Positions 8,186-16,853 are shown, counted from the first letter of the stretch. The stretch: 64,000 nucleotides of DNA from Streptomyces sp. NBC_00708 (GCA_036226585.1 CP108997.1:7006001-7070000), one strand, 5' to 3'. Numbers and translations are program-made. The notes: generated by a model from the letters alone, not told the origin.

Positions 8186-8752
8186 CTGGAGCGTTTCCAG
8201 CGTCGCGTCCAGGTCCGCCGCCGAGTGCGGCGCGCGGTTGTGCGGAAGCTTCGACAGGACCGCCGCCATGCCGCAGGTGTTGGTGACGGCGGAGAAGACG
8301 AGACCGGCGCCCACACCGGCCGACAGCCAGCGCGCGGCGGGGAACCTGACGCCCGCGAGCAGCCCGGCCGCGACGAGCGACCCCGCCGCCAGCCGGACCT
8401 GGCGCTCCATGGGCCAGACGGCCCGCGCACCCTCCGGGCGCTCCAGGCTGTGGCCCGCGCTCTCCCAGGCCGAGGTTCCGCCGCCCAGCGTCGCCGCGTC
8501 GATGTCGGCCGCCGAGAGAATGTCGCAGGCGCGCGTCGATCGGACGCCCGAGGCGCAGACCATGAGCAGCGCGCCGCGTGCCGACGCGGACTTCAGGGCG
8601 GGCAGCGCGTCGTCGAGGCGGTCGAGCGGTATGTTCAGCGCCCCCGGCACATGGCCTGCGGCGTACTCACCGGGTCCCCGCACGTCGATCACGGTGAACT
8701 CCGCGAGCCGGGCGGCGGCCTGGGCGGGGGAGAGGATTACGGGGCTGGTCAC
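8180..8752 (-). CDS. rhodanese-domain protein with DUF2892 membrane tail (YgaP-like)
   Basis: A 190-residue protein. Residues 5-100 are a rhodanese domain with the active-site loop C66-ASGVRS (CxxGxRS) and the DVRGPGEYAAGHVPGA entry motif. Residues about 115-190 are a DUF2892 module with two hydrophobic helices and the motif VTNTCGM near the end, as in the membrane sulfurtransferase YgaP. It should accept and pass on sulfane sulfur at the membrane. A dyad typical of CsoR/CstR repressors lies 67 bases upstream of the start (8819-8834), which fits persulfide-responsive control. The 3' end carries a small tandem repeat. Confidence 0.87.
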   Translation of the reverse strand: MTSPVILSPAQAAARLAEFTVIDVRGPGEYAAGHVPGALNIPLDRLDDALPALKSASARGALLMVCASGVRSTRACDILSAADIDAATLGGGTSAWESAGHSLERPEGARAVWPMERQVRLAAGSLVAAGLLAGVRFPAARWLSAGVGAGLVFSAVTNTCGMAAVLSKLPHNRAPHSAADLDATLETLQA

Positions 8753-8818
8753 GAGGTGTGGTCCTTTCGTTCACCGGTACGGGGCGGGTCTCGGCTCTCC
8801 TGCCCCGGACGGCCCAGG

Positions 8819-8834
8819 ATACCCCCCTGGGTAT
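8819..8834. promoter_or_regulatory. CsoR/CstR-type operator
   Basis: ATACCCCCCTGGGTAT: arms ATACCC and GGGTAT with a 4-base centre, the shape of operators bound by the CsoR/RcnR/CstR family. It lies between the divergent rhodanese and PIG-L genes, 67 bases from the former and 53 from the latter. CstR repressors typically control rhodanese and persulfide-handling genes, so the rhodanese gene is the likely target. No CsoR-family gene is in the window. Confidence 0.65.
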
Positions 8835-8887
8835 GAAGGCCGTCGTGTCCTGGGTCTCCCCACCGCCTTGCCCGTTAGCCTGCGAAC

Positions 8888-9619
8888 ATGACCGAGCAGC
8901 TGAAGCCCATGCCCGAGGACTGGCGGCGCGCGCTCGCCGTGGTCGCCCACCCCGACGATCTGGAGTACGGCTGCGCGGCAGCGGTGGCCGGATGGACCGA
9001 TGGCGGACGCGACGTCACGTATCTGCTCGCCACCCGGGGTGAGGCCGGCATCGACACGCTGGACCCGGAGGCGTGCGGGCCGCTGCGCGAGCGGGAACAG
9101 CGCGCGAGCGCGGAGGCCGTCGGCGTCTCCCGCGTCGAGTTCCTGGACCATCGTGACGGGGTGATCGAGTACGGCATCCCGCTGCGCCGCGACATCGCGG
9201 CGGCCATCCGCCGGCACCGGCCCGAGCTGGTGATCACGCTCAACCACCGGGACACCTGGGGCGGGGTCGCCTGGAACACGCCCGACCATCGCGCGGTCGG
9301 CCGCGCCACCCTCGACGCGGCGGCCGACGCGGGCAACCGCTGGATCTTCCCGGAGCTGAAGGAGCAGGGCCTCGAACCGTGGGACGGGGTGCGCTGGGTG
9401 GCTGTGGCGGGCTCGTCCACGCCCACGCACGCGGTGGACGCGACCGCCGGACTCGAACGGTCCGTGCAGTCCCTCCTGGCCCACCGCACGTACATCGAAG
9501 TCCTCACGGACGAGGACCCCGAGGCGTACTGCCGCTCCTTCCTCACCGGCAACGCCGAGGCGGCCGCGGACCGCTTCGGCGGGCGCCCGGCCGTCCCGTT
9601 CGAACTCTTCGCCCGGTAG
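8888..9619 (+). CDS. PIG-L family deacetylase
   Basis: A 243-residue zinc hydrolase of the LmbE/PIG-L superfamily: AHPDD (20-24) supplies zinc ligands and the catalytic Asp after the strand ALAVV, and a second histidine motif PDHRAVG occurs near residue 138. Characterised members remove acetyl groups from N-acetylglucosaminyl substrates (MshB, BshB, GlcNAc-PI deacetylase) or antibiotic precursors. It is followed by a secreted GlcNAc-cleaving enzyme, but that gene has its own promoter region, so a shared pathway is only a suggestion. No signal peptide. Confidence 0.85.
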   Translation: MTEQLKPMPEDWRRALAVVAHPDDLEYGCAAAVAGWTDGGRDVTYLLATRGEAGIDTLDPEACGPLREREQRASAEAVGVSRVEFLDHRDGVIEYGIPLRRDIAAAIRRHRPELVITLNHRDTWGGVAWNTPDHRAVGRATLDAAADAGNRWIFPELKEQGLEPWDGVRWVAVAGSSTPTHAVDATAGLERSVQSLLAHRTYIEVLTDEDPEAYCRSFLTGNAEAAADRFGGRPAVPFELFAR

Positions 9620-9697
9620 CCGCGCGGGGGCGGCGCTCGGCTCTGAGCGATGCGGAACTGCGCTTTCTGAAGACAAAACCGCAGGTCCGCGCATTGA

Positions 9698-9713
9698 TGT
9701 TGTCCAGACCATT
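9698..9713. promoter_or_regulatory. DasR-like responsive element (dre)
   Basis: TGTTGTCCAGACCATT matches most positions of the DasR consensus ACTGGTCTAGACCACT, including the central GTCxAGACCA. A TTGACA hexamer at 9712-9717 overlaps its right end and could be the -35 of the GH84 gene 77 bases downstream. DasR is the GlcNAc-responsive GntR repressor of streptomycetes; its targets include chitin and GlcNAc genes. Confidence 0.6.
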
Positions 9714-9793
9714 GACATGCAAGCGCCAGGATGTTGAATTCAGTCTCGTTGTGTTGCGCGACTCTGGTGACTTGAGTGACCAATGGAGGATCT

Positions 9794-12457
9794 GTGACGC
9801 CTCGCCCGCCCCGCATCACCGCACTCACCGCCGCGGCGACCCTGCTCGCAGGCGGCCTGCTCGCCGCCGGACCGTCCGCCCAGGCGGCAGGTGCCCCGCC
9901 CGCACCTGCCAAGGCCCAGGACACCCCCGCCATCACCCCGACCCCGCAGTCCGTCGAGAACCGCCCGGACCGGGTGACCATCACCCCCACCGTCACCCTC
10001 GTCGCCGGCGAGACCGCCGACGGACCCACGCTCGATGTGGTGGAGACGGCCCTGCGCAAGGCCGGCGCCCGCCACGTCGTCCGCGCGGACCGGCCCGCAC
10101 CCGGCAGACTCACCGTGTACGCCGGTGACAGCGCCGCCCTGGCCGCCCAGAAGCTCGAAGGGCCCGCCGCACTGCCCGCCGAGGGCTACGTCCTCGGGAT
10201 CGGCGCCGGCCGCATCGTCCTCGCCGGCAAGGACACCACCGGCACCTACTACGCGGCCCAGACCCTCCGTCAGGCCCTGCCGCACCGCGGGCAGCCCGGC
10301 GGCAAGGTCGCCGGACTCGCCGTGCGCGACTGGCCCGGCACCGCGCTGCGCGGGGTCATCGAGGGGTTCTACGGCACCCCGTGGTCGCACGAGGCCCGCC
10401 TCGACCAGCTCGACTACTACGGCGAGCACAAGATGAACATCTACGTGTACTCGCCCAAGGACGACGACTACCTCCGCGCCAAGTGGCGCGACCCGTACCC
10501 CGCCGACCGGCTGGCGCAGATCAAGGACCTGACCGACCGGGCGGCACTGCGGCACGTCGAGTTCACGTACGCGCTCTCGCCCGGCCTGTCGGTGTGCTAC
10601 AGCTCCGACGCGGACGTGAAGGCGCTCATCGAGAAGTTCCGGACGATGTGGGACATCGGCGTCCGCACCTTCGCCGTCCCGCTCGACGACATCAGCTACA
10701 CCGACTGGAACTGCGACGCCGACAAGGCGAAGTGGGGGACCGGCGGCGGTGCGGCGGGCGCCGCCCAGGCCCATCTGCTCAACCGGGTCAACCAGGAGTT
10801 CATCGCCACCCACCCCGGCGCCCAGCCGCTCCAGATGGTGCCCACCGAGTACTACAACGTCAGCTCGTCGGCGTACAAGACGGCCCTGTCCGAACAGCTC
10901 GACCCGGATGTGCTCGTCGAGTGGACCGGCGTCGGTGTCGTCGCCCCCACCATGACGGTCGCTCAGGCGGACGCCGCGCGGAAGGTGTTCGGCCACCCGA
11001 TCCTGACCTGGGACAACTACCCGGTCAACGACTACGCCACCAACCGCCTCCTCCTCGGCCCGTTCAACGGCCGCGAGAAGGGCCTCCCGGGCCGCCTCGC
11101 CGGGATCACCGCCAACCCGATGATCCAGTCGTACGCCTCCAAGCTCTCCCTGTACACCGTCGCGGACTACGCCTGGAACGACGCCGCCTACGACCCGCGC
11201 GCCTCCTGGGGCAAGGGCATCGAGGAGTACGCGGGCGGCGACGCCCGGACCGCGAAGGCGCTGCGGGCCTTCGCCGACGTCAACTACAGCTCCGCGCTCA
11301 ACACCGACAAGGCGCCCGAGCTGTCCGCCGCGTTCACCCGGTACTGGCAGTCCGGGGACGCGAGGCGGCTCGACTCCGTCCTGGCCTCGCTGGGCGCGGC
11401 CCCCGCCCGGCTGCGCTCGGAGCTCCCCGACCGGGGCTTCATCGAGGACTCGGGCCCCTGGCTGGACGCCACCGAATCCTGGGCGACCGCCACGCGTACC
11501 GCGCTGCGCATGGTCGAGGCGGCGCGTGCGGGGAAGGGCGCCCAGGCATGGGAGCTCCGGCAGCAGCTGCCCGCGCAGGTCGAGCGCGCCGCCTCGTTCA
11601 CGTACACCGGGCTCGACGGCCGCAAGGTGCCGGTCCTGGTCGGGGACGGGCAGCTGGACGGGTTCGTCGACAGGGCCACCGCCGAGTACGACCGGCTGCT
11701 CGGTGTCAGCGGCAGGCCCACGGCCTCCACGAGCCTGGGCACGTACCAGAGCAACACCGTCGCCCGGGTGCTCGACGGCGACGACTCGACCTACTTCTGG
11801 AGCGACGGCGCGCCCGCAGCCGGGGATCAGCTGACCGTCGACCTCGGCGAGTCCCGGGCCATCGGGGACGTCACCCTCGCCATGGCCAAGCCGGGCAGCA
11901 CCGACGACTACCTCCACGAGGGCGTCCTGGAGTACTCGGCCGACGGCAGCAGCTGGCAGAAGCTCGCGGACCTCTCCGGCAAGCCCGACGTCACGGCGAC
12001 CCCGCCCGCCGGTACGAAGGCCCGCTATGTGCGGGCCCGCGCGACCGCCGGGCAGAACAGCTGGGTCGTCGTCCGTGAGTTCCAGGTCACGACCACGGAC
12101 GGCGCGGTCACCGGGAACCCGCCCGCCGCCACCGGCTCCTCGCTGCGCGCCGCCGCCGACGGCGACCCGGGCACCGTGTACCGGGCAGCGCGTGCGGCCG
12201 GGACCGGCGAGTCGCTGGAGGTGGACCTCATCGCCGAGCGCCCGGTCGGTTCGGTGACCGTACTGCGGCCCGAGGGCTCCGAGGGCACCGCCGACGTCCA
12301 GCTGCGCGCGGCGGACGGGACCTGGCGCACCGTCGGCAGGCTGCGCGGCGCCTACACCGCCATCGACACGGCCGGGCGGACCGCCGACGCGGTGCGCCTC
12401 GCCTGGCGGGCCGGGGAGGCCGCGCCGCAGGTCGCCGAGGTGGTGGTCGGCAGGTAG
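9794..12457 (+). CDS. secreted GH84 beta-N-acetylglucosaminidase with C-terminal F5/8-type modules
   Basis: An 887-residue secreted enzyme. A signal peptide spans about residues 1-32 (ending AQA). Residues about 45-165 form the GH20b-like N-terminal domain, and 175-470 the GH84 barrel, opening with RGVIEGFYGTPWS and carrying the catalytic pair Asp298-Asp299 in FAVPLDDISYTDW, which acts by substrate-assisted catalysis. Residues about 660-770 resemble a discoidin/F5-8C carbohydrate-binding module, with a further beta domain to the end. It should release terminal GlcNAc from glycans outside the cell. GTG at 9794 follows GGAGGA closely; GTG at 9776 would add six residues. A DasR-like site upstream fits GlcNAc control. 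Confidence 0.87.
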   Translation: MTPRPPRITALTAAATLLAGGLLAAGPSAQAAGAPPAPAKAQDTPAITPTPQSVENRPDRVTITPTVTLVAGETADGPTLDVVETALRKAGARHVVRADRPAPGRLTVYAGDSAALAAQKLEGPAALPAEGYVLGIGAGRIVLAGKDTTGTYYAAQTLRQALPHRGQPGGKVAGLAVRDWPGTALRGVIEGFYGTPWSHEARLDQLDYYGEHKMNIYVYSPKDDDYLRAKWRDPYPADRLAQIKDLTDRAALRHVEFTYALSPGLSVCYSSDADVKALIEKFRTMWDIGVRTFAVPLDDISYTDWNCDADKAKWGTGGGAAGAAQAHLLNRVNQEFIATHPGAQPLQMVPTEYYNVSSSAYKTALSEQLDPDVLVEWTGVGVVAPTMTVAQADAARKVFGHPILTWDNYPVNDYATNRLLLGPFNGREKGLPGRLAGITANPMIQSYASKLSLYTVADYAWNDAAYDPRASWGKGIEEYAGGDARTAKALRAFADVNYSSALNTDKAPELSAAFTRYWQSGDARRLDSVLASLGAAPARLRSELPDRGFIEDSGPWLDATESWATATRTALRMVEAARAGKGAQAWELRQQLPAQVERAASFTYTGLDGRKVPVLVGDGQLDGFVDRATAEYDRLLGVSGRPTASTSLGTYQSNTVARVLDGDDSTYFWSDGAPAAGDQLTVDLGESRAIGDVTLAMAKPGSTDDYLHEGVLEYSADGSSWQKLADLSGKPDVTATPPAGTKARYVRARATAGQNSWVVVREFQVTTTDGAVTGNPPAATGSSLRAAADGDPGTVYRAARAAGTGESLEVDLIAERPVGSVTVLRPEGSEGTADVQLRAADGTWRTVGRLRGAYTAIDTAGRTADAVRLAWRAGEAAPQVAEVVVGR

Positions 12458-12470
12458 TCCCGCCGTAGAT

Positions 12471-12520
12471 CCGTGCGCCCGGCGCCCCCGCGACCTCCGC
12501 GGGCGGGGCCGGGCGCACGG
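12471..12520. terminator. strong hairpin terminator after the GH84 gene
   Basis: The outer arms CCGTGCGCCCGGC (12471-12483) and GCCGGGCGCACGG (12508-12520) are perfect 13-base complements enclosing a further GC-rich stem. It begins 14 bases after the GH84 stop. Confidence 0.75.
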
Positions 12521-12572
12521 GCGTCTGCCGGGCCGGCCGAAACCATCGCCCGGGGGTTGTTCCCACAGAGGC

Positions 12573-12584
12573 AAGCGACCGCTT
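12573..12584. promoter_or_regulatory. TetR-type palindrome overlapping a -10 box
   Basis: AAGCGACCGCTT is an inverted repeat (AAGCG / CGCTT, 2-base centre). It abuts a good -10 hexamer TAGTAT at 12584-12589, about 45 bases before the quinone oxidoreductase start. A repressor bound here would block the promoter of the oxidoreductase/acyl-CoA dehydrogenase operon. TetR-family regulators of fatty-acid and acyl-CoA genes often use such sites; no regulator gene is adjacent. Confidence 0.45.
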
Positions 12585-12633
12585 AGTATGCGCCGGAGCA
12601 GTGGTAATGCCGACAGTGTTGTGGAGGCCCCTC

Positions 12634-13602
12634 ATGCAGGCATGGCGAGTGCACCGGAACGGCGAGCCGAGCGAGGTGATGCGGCTGGAGGAGACGGACC
12701 GGCCGGTGCCCGGCGACGGGCAGGTGGTCGTCGAAGTGCTCGCGGCGAACATCAACTTCCCCGACGCGCTGCTCTGCCGAGGCCAGTACCAGGTGCGGCC
12801 CCCGCTGCCGTTCACCCCCGGCGTCGAGGTCTGCGGGCGCACCGAGGACGGGCGCCGGGTGCTCGCGACCCCCGCCCTGCCGCACGGCGGCTTCGCCCAG
12901 TACGTCGTCGCCGACGAGGCGGCCCTGCTGCCGGCCCCGGAAGCCCTCGACGACGCGGAGGCCGCCGCGCTGCACATCGGCTACCAGACCGGCTGGTTCG
13001 GGCTCCACCGCCGCGCGCACCTGAAGGCGGGCGAGACCCTGCTCGTGCACGCCGCCGCCGGCGGGGTCGGCAGCGCCGCCGTCCAGCTCGGCAAGGCCGC
13101 CGGTGCCACCGTCATCGGCGTCGTCGGCGGACCGGAGAAGGCGAAGACCGCCGCCGCGCTCGGCTGCGACCTGGTCATCGACCGGCGCACCGAGGACATC
13201 GTGGCCGCGGTCAAGGAGTTCACCGGGGGCCGCGGTGCCGACGTCGTCTACGACCCGGTCGGCGGCGACGCGTACGCCAAGTCCGTGAAGTGCATCGCCT
13301 TCGAGGGCCGGATCGTGGTCGTCGGCTTCGCCTCGGGCACGATTCCCGCGCCCGCGCTCAACCATGCCCTCGTGAAGAACTACTCCGTCCTCGGACTCCA
13401 CTGGGGCCTGTACAACACCAAGGACCCGCAGGCGGTACGGGACTGCCACCAGGAGCTGACCCGGCTCGCCGCCGAGGGCGTCATCAAGCCGCTCATCAGC
13501 GAGCGGGTCGCGATGGACGGGGCGGCGGCCGCCGTCCAGCGCGTCGCCGACGGCACCAGCACCGGCCGCATCGTCGTCCTCCCGTCAGGAGCCGCCCGAT
13601 GA
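12634..13602 (+). CDS. NADPH:quinone oxidoreductase-like zinc-independent MDR protein
   Basis: A 322-residue medium-chain dehydrogenase/reductase. It has a GroES-like N-terminal half (about 1-120) without the catalytic zinc cysteines and a Rossmann half with the NADPH motif HAAAGGVGSAAVQLGKAAGA (about 139-158). This is the quinone oxidoreductase/enoyl reductase branch. The ATG at 12634 is preceded by GGAGG at spacing 6. Its stop overlaps the next start (ATGA), so it is translationally coupled to two acyl-CoA dehydrogenases; in this setting it may act on an acyl-CoA or a quinone intermediate, which cannot be decided here. Confidence 0.85.
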   Translation: MQAWRVHRNGEPSEVMRLEETDRPVPGDGQVVVEVLAANINFPDALLCRGQYQVRPPLPFTPGVEVCGRTEDGRRVLATPALPHGGFAQYVVADEAALLPAPEALDDAEAAALHIGYQTGWFGLHRRAHLKAGETLLVHAAAGGVGSAAVQLGKAAGATVIGVVGGPEKAKTAAALGCDLVIDRRTEDIVAAVKEFTGGRGADVVYDPVGGDAYAKSVKCIAFEGRIVVVGFASGTIPAPALNHALVKNYSVLGLHWGLYNTKDPQAVRDCHQELTRLAAEGVIKPLISERVAMDGAAAAVQRVADGTSTGRIVVLPSGAAR

Positions 13603-14786
13603 CCGCACCCGACGCGGCCGGCCTGCGCCGCCGCACCCGTGAACTGCTCGCCGCCCACCCGCCGGCGAGCACCGGCCGCACCGACTTCCTCAAGGCCCGC
13701 TTCGACGCCGGACTCGCCTGGGTGCACTACCCGGTGGGGCTCGGCGGACTGGACGCCCCGCGCTCCCTCCAGCCTGTCGTCGACGCCGAACTCGCCGCCG
13801 CCGACGCCCCGGACAACGACCCCCGCCGCATCGGCATCGGCCTCGGCATGGCCGCTCCGACCATCCTCGGCTTCGGCACCGACGAGCAGAAGCAGCGGTT
13901 CCTGAGGCCCCTGTGGGTGGGGGAGGAGGTCTGGTGCCAGCTGTTCAGCGAACCCGGCGCCGGCTCCGACCTCGCCGCCCTCGGTACGCGCGCCGTGCGC
14001 GACGGCGAGGACTGGGTGGTCGACGGGCAGAAGGTGTGGACCTCCAGCGCCCATCTCGCGCGCTGGGCGATCCTCATCGCCCGCACCGACCCCGACGTAC
14101 CCAAGCACCGGGGCATCAGCTACTTCATCTGCGACATGACCGACCCCGGCGTCGAGGTCCGGCCGCTGCGCCAGATCACCGGCGAGGCCGAGTTCAACGA
14201 GGTCTTCCTCACCGGCGTGCGCATCCCCGACAGCCGCAGGCTCGGGCCGGTCGGCGAGGGCTGGAAGGTCGCGCAGACCACGCTCATGAACGAACGCGTC
14301 TCCATCGGAGGCTCCCGCATCCCTCGCGAGGGCGGCATGATCGGCCCGGTCGCCCGGACCTGGCGCGAACGCCCCGAACTGCGCACCCACGACCTGCACC
14401 AGCGCCTGCTGAACCTCTGGGTCGAGGCGGAGGTCGCCCGCCTCACCGGGGAGCGGCTGCGCCAGCAGCTCGTCGCCGGACAGCCCGGCCCCGAGGGCTC
14501 CGGCATGAAGCTCGCCTTCGCCCGGCTCAACCAGGAGATCAGCGGCCTCGAAGTCGAACTCCTCGGCGACGAGGGCCTGCTCTACAGCGACTGGACGATG
14601 CGGCGCCCCGAACTCGTCGACTTCACCGGCCGCGACGCCGGCTACCGCTACCTCCGCTCCAAGGGCAACTCCATCGAGGGCGGCACCAGCGAAGTACTGC
14701 TCAACATCGTCGCCGAACGCGTCCTCGGTCTGCCCTCCGAGCCGCGCAACGACAAGGACGTCGCCTGGAAGGACCTCTCCCGATGA
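13599..14786 (+). CDS. acyl-CoA dehydrogenase, alpha-like subunit (catalytic Glu present)
   Basis: A 395-residue FAD-dependent acyl-CoA dehydrogenase. The middle domain shows LFSEPGAGSDLAAL and WVVDGQKVWTSSAH, standard FAD/substrate motifs, and the C-terminal helical domain has GNSIEGGTSEVLLNIVAERV, where the Glu of IEGGT lines up with the usual catalytic base. The start overlaps the upstream stop and its own TGA overlaps the next ATG. The adjacent second dehydrogenase lacks this Glu, so the two probably form a heteromeric alpha2beta2 enzyme as known for actinobacterial FadE pairs (inference). Confidence 0.87.
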   Translation: MTAPDAAGLRRRTRELLAAHPPASTGRTDFLKARFDAGLAWVHYPVGLGGLDAPRSLQPVVDAELAAADAPDNDPRRIGIGLGMAAPTILGFGTDEQKQRFLRPLWVGEEVWCQLFSEPGAGSDLAALGTRAVRDGEDWVVDGQKVWTSSAHLARWAILIARTDPDVPKHRGISYFICDMTDPGVEVRPLRQITGEAEFNEVFLTGVRIPDSRRLGPVGEGWKVAQTTLMNERVSIGGSRIPREGGMIGPVARTWRERPELRTHDLHQRLLNLWVEAEVARLTGERLRQQLVAGQPGPEGSGMKLAFARLNQEISGLEVELLGDEGLLYSDWTMRRPELVDFTGRDAGYRYLRSKGNSIEGGTSEVLLNIVAERVLGLPSEPRNDKDVAWKDLSR

Positions 14787-15889
14787 CCGCACAGACCGAA
14801 CCGGGCCGGGCGCCCGATCTCCTGTACTCCGAGGCCGAGGAGGACCTGCGCGCCGCCGTCCGCTCCCTGCTGGCCGACCGGGCCGACGCGCCGTCGGTGA
14901 TCGCGCGCACCGAGTCCGACACGCCGTACGACCCGCAGCTGTGGAAGGCGCTCGCCACCGGCATCGGCGCCGCCGGGCTCCTGGTGCCCGAGGAACTGGG
15001 CGGCCAGGGCGCCACCCACCGCGAGGCCGCCGTCGTCCTGGAGGAGCTGGGCCGCAGTGTGGCGCCCGCGCCGTACCTGACCAGCTCCGTCGTCGCCACC
15101 GAGACGCTGCTGGCGCTGGGGGCACCGGACGGGCCGGCCGGCGAACTCCTCGCCGGACTCGCCGAGGGGCGCAAGGTCGCTGTCCTGGCCGTGCCGTTCT
15201 CTGCCGCGTCGTCGGTGACCGGCTCGGTGGACGGGGCGCTCGGCCCGGTCGCCGACGCGGCAGCCGCCGACGTCCTCCTGGTGCCTGCCGCCGACGGGCT
15301 CCATGCCGTCGCCACCGACGCGCCCGGGGTCGGCATCGAACCGCTCGTCGCACTCGACCTCACCCGCCCGCTCGCCACCGTCACCCTGGACGGGGTGTCA
15401 GGAACCCGCCTCGCGGACGCCGAGACGTCGAGGCGCGCCGTGGACCGCGGGCTGCTCGCCGGCGCCGGACTGCTCGCGTCCGAACAGCTGGGACTCGCCG
15501 AGTGGTGCCTCACCGAGACGGTGCGACACACCCGCGAGCGCCACCAGTTCAACCGGCCGATCGGCTCCTTCCAGGCACTGAAACACCGCATGGCGCAGCT
15601 CTGGCTGGAGGTCGTCTCGGCCAGGGCCGCCGCGCGAAACGCCGCCGACGCCCTGGCCACCGGCAGCCCCGACACGCCGTTGGCCGTGGCCGTCGCGCAG
15701 GCGTACTGCTCCAAGGTCGCGGTCCACGCCGCCGAGGAGTGCGTGCAGTTGCACGGCGGGATCGGGATGACGTGGGAGCACCCCGCGCACCTCTACCTGA
15801 AGCGGGCCAAGGCCGACGCCACCGCCTACGGCACAGCGGGACGGCACCGCGAAACCGTCGCCGCGCTGATGGAGTTGCCGGCCCCATGA
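14783..15889 (+). CDS. acyl-CoA dehydrogenase, beta-like subunit (catalytic Glu absent)
   Basis: A 368-residue acyl-CoA dehydrogenase homologue. It keeps the C-terminal helical domain with TRERHQFNRPIGSFQALKH and VQLHGGIGMTWEHPAHLYLK, which contact FAD and the partner subunit, but the position of the usual catalytic YEGT reads AYGTA. The middle domain is degenerate, lacking the GxGSD motif. This is the pattern of the non-catalytic partner in paired FadE complexes of sterol and fatty-acid side-chain degradation. The ATG overlaps the TGA of the alpha-like gene. Substrate unknown. Confidence 0.85.
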   Translation: MTAQTEPGRAPDLLYSEAEEDLRAAVRSLLADRADAPSVIARTESDTPYDPQLWKALATGIGAAGLLVPEELGGQGATHREAAVVLEELGRSVAPAPYLTSSVVATETLLALGAPDGPAGELLAGLAEGRKVAVLAVPFSAASSVTGSVDGALGPVADAAAADVLLVPAADGLHAVATDAPGVGIEPLVALDLTRPLATVTLDGVSGTRLADAETSRRAVDRGLLAGAGLLASEQLGLAEWCLTETVRHTRERHQFNRPIGSFQALKHRMAQLWLEVVSARAAARNAADALATGSPDTPLAVAVAQAYCSKVAVHAAEECVQLHGGIGMTWEHPAHLYLKRAKADATAYGTAGRHRETVAALMELPAP

Positions 15890-16084
15890 GGTTTCGGCGC
15901 AGGGGGTGGGGGAACGAACACGCACCCCACCCCCGCCACGTGAGCGCCGCACCCGTTCCCCGCTTCACGGGGTTCGACGCAAGGCCTACCCGTTTGGCGC
16001 ACACGCCGGTGCGCCGGACGGCCGCCGGGCTACGCCACACTGACGCCGAATGCCGCACATCGGGCGCGGCGGAGGAGGGTGGCC

Positions 16085-16279
16085 ATGGCTATTTCGATCT
16101 CAGTGGTGCTGCTTCTGCTGATTCTCGCGGTGATCTTCCTCCGCAACGGAGGACTGAAGATCTCCCACGCGCTGGTGTGCGGACTGCTCGGATTCTTCCT
16201 GGCGGGCACGAGCATGGCCCCCACCATCCAGGACGGCATCATGGCCACCGCCGACGTGGTGAGCAGCATCAGGCCCTGA
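16085..16279 (+). CDS. small membrane protein, two hydrophobic helices
   Basis: A 64-residue protein with a hydrophobic N-terminal helix (ISVVLLLLILAVIFL, about 5-19) and a second one around HALVCGLLGFFLAGTSMAP (about 28-46), then a short polar tail ending IRP. GGAGGAGG at 16071-16078 lies 6 bases before ATG 16085; a GTG at 16079 would be too close to it. I recognise the style of a small conserved actinomycete membrane protein but no function. A small hairpin (GGCGCAC/GTGCGCC, 15996-16015) lies upstream. Confidence 0.7.
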   Translation: MAISISVVLLLLILAVIFLRNGGLKISHALVCGLLGFFLAGTSMAPTIQDGIMATADVVSSIRP

Positions 16280-16333
16280 CCGCCCGCGCGCAGGCCTGTC
16301 CGGTGACCGGGCCCGTACGGGAAGGGGCCCGCG

Positions 16334-16651
16334 TCACTCGGCGGCGGCTTCGCCCGCGGCGTGTTCGGGGCCGGGCAGCGATTGGGGAACCGTGGCCGCG
16401 GAGCCCTGCCGTACCGCCTCCACGGCGGCCGCGTGCAGCGCGCGGCTCGCCTCCTCCGTAGGACAGGGCACGGGGCTGCCCGCCATGGTGAACCAGTCGG
16501 CCGCGTCGGTGTACTGCACGGTGACCTGTGCCGTGCCCTCGGCCCAAGTGGTGTGGACGGTCAGGTCACCGGACAGCGGCCCGACCTCCTCGGTGAGCAC
16601 GCCACCGTGCCCCGAATACACTCCGCGTGTTGTCCAGGACGCCCAAGTCAT
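16334..16651 (-). CDS. hypothetical protein
   Basis: A 105-residue soluble protein without recognised domain. Composition and codon use are normal for the window. It has a beta-like N-terminal half (DLTVHTTWAEGTAQVTVQYT) and a helical, alanine-rich C-terminal half; the middle contains DWFTMAGSPVP. The start at 16651 gives MTWASWTTRGVYSGHGG; a longer frame exists upstream but is Arg/Pro-rich and unlikely. It converges on the small membrane protein gene. Function unknown. Confidence 0.65.
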   Translation of the reverse strand: MTWASWTTRGVYSGHGGVLTEEVGPLSGDLTVHTTWAEGTAQVTVQYTDAADWFTMAGSPVPCPTEEASRALHAAAVEAVRQGSAATVPQSLPGPEHAAGEAAAE

Positions 16652-16853
16652 GCTTTCAGGCTCGCACCAAAGCGGCCGGATCGCGAGCCGCGTGAGCAGG
16701 GAATTCGGACTGTCGTCGCATCTTCGCCCGCCGTACACACATTCCCCGGATTCCCCGTCCCGCCGCGCGGGCCGGAGCGGGATCGCGGTCGATCGGGTGA
16801 CACTGCCCGGTCGGTCCACATGCCGGAGCCGCGCGCCGGTTAAGCATGCGGGC

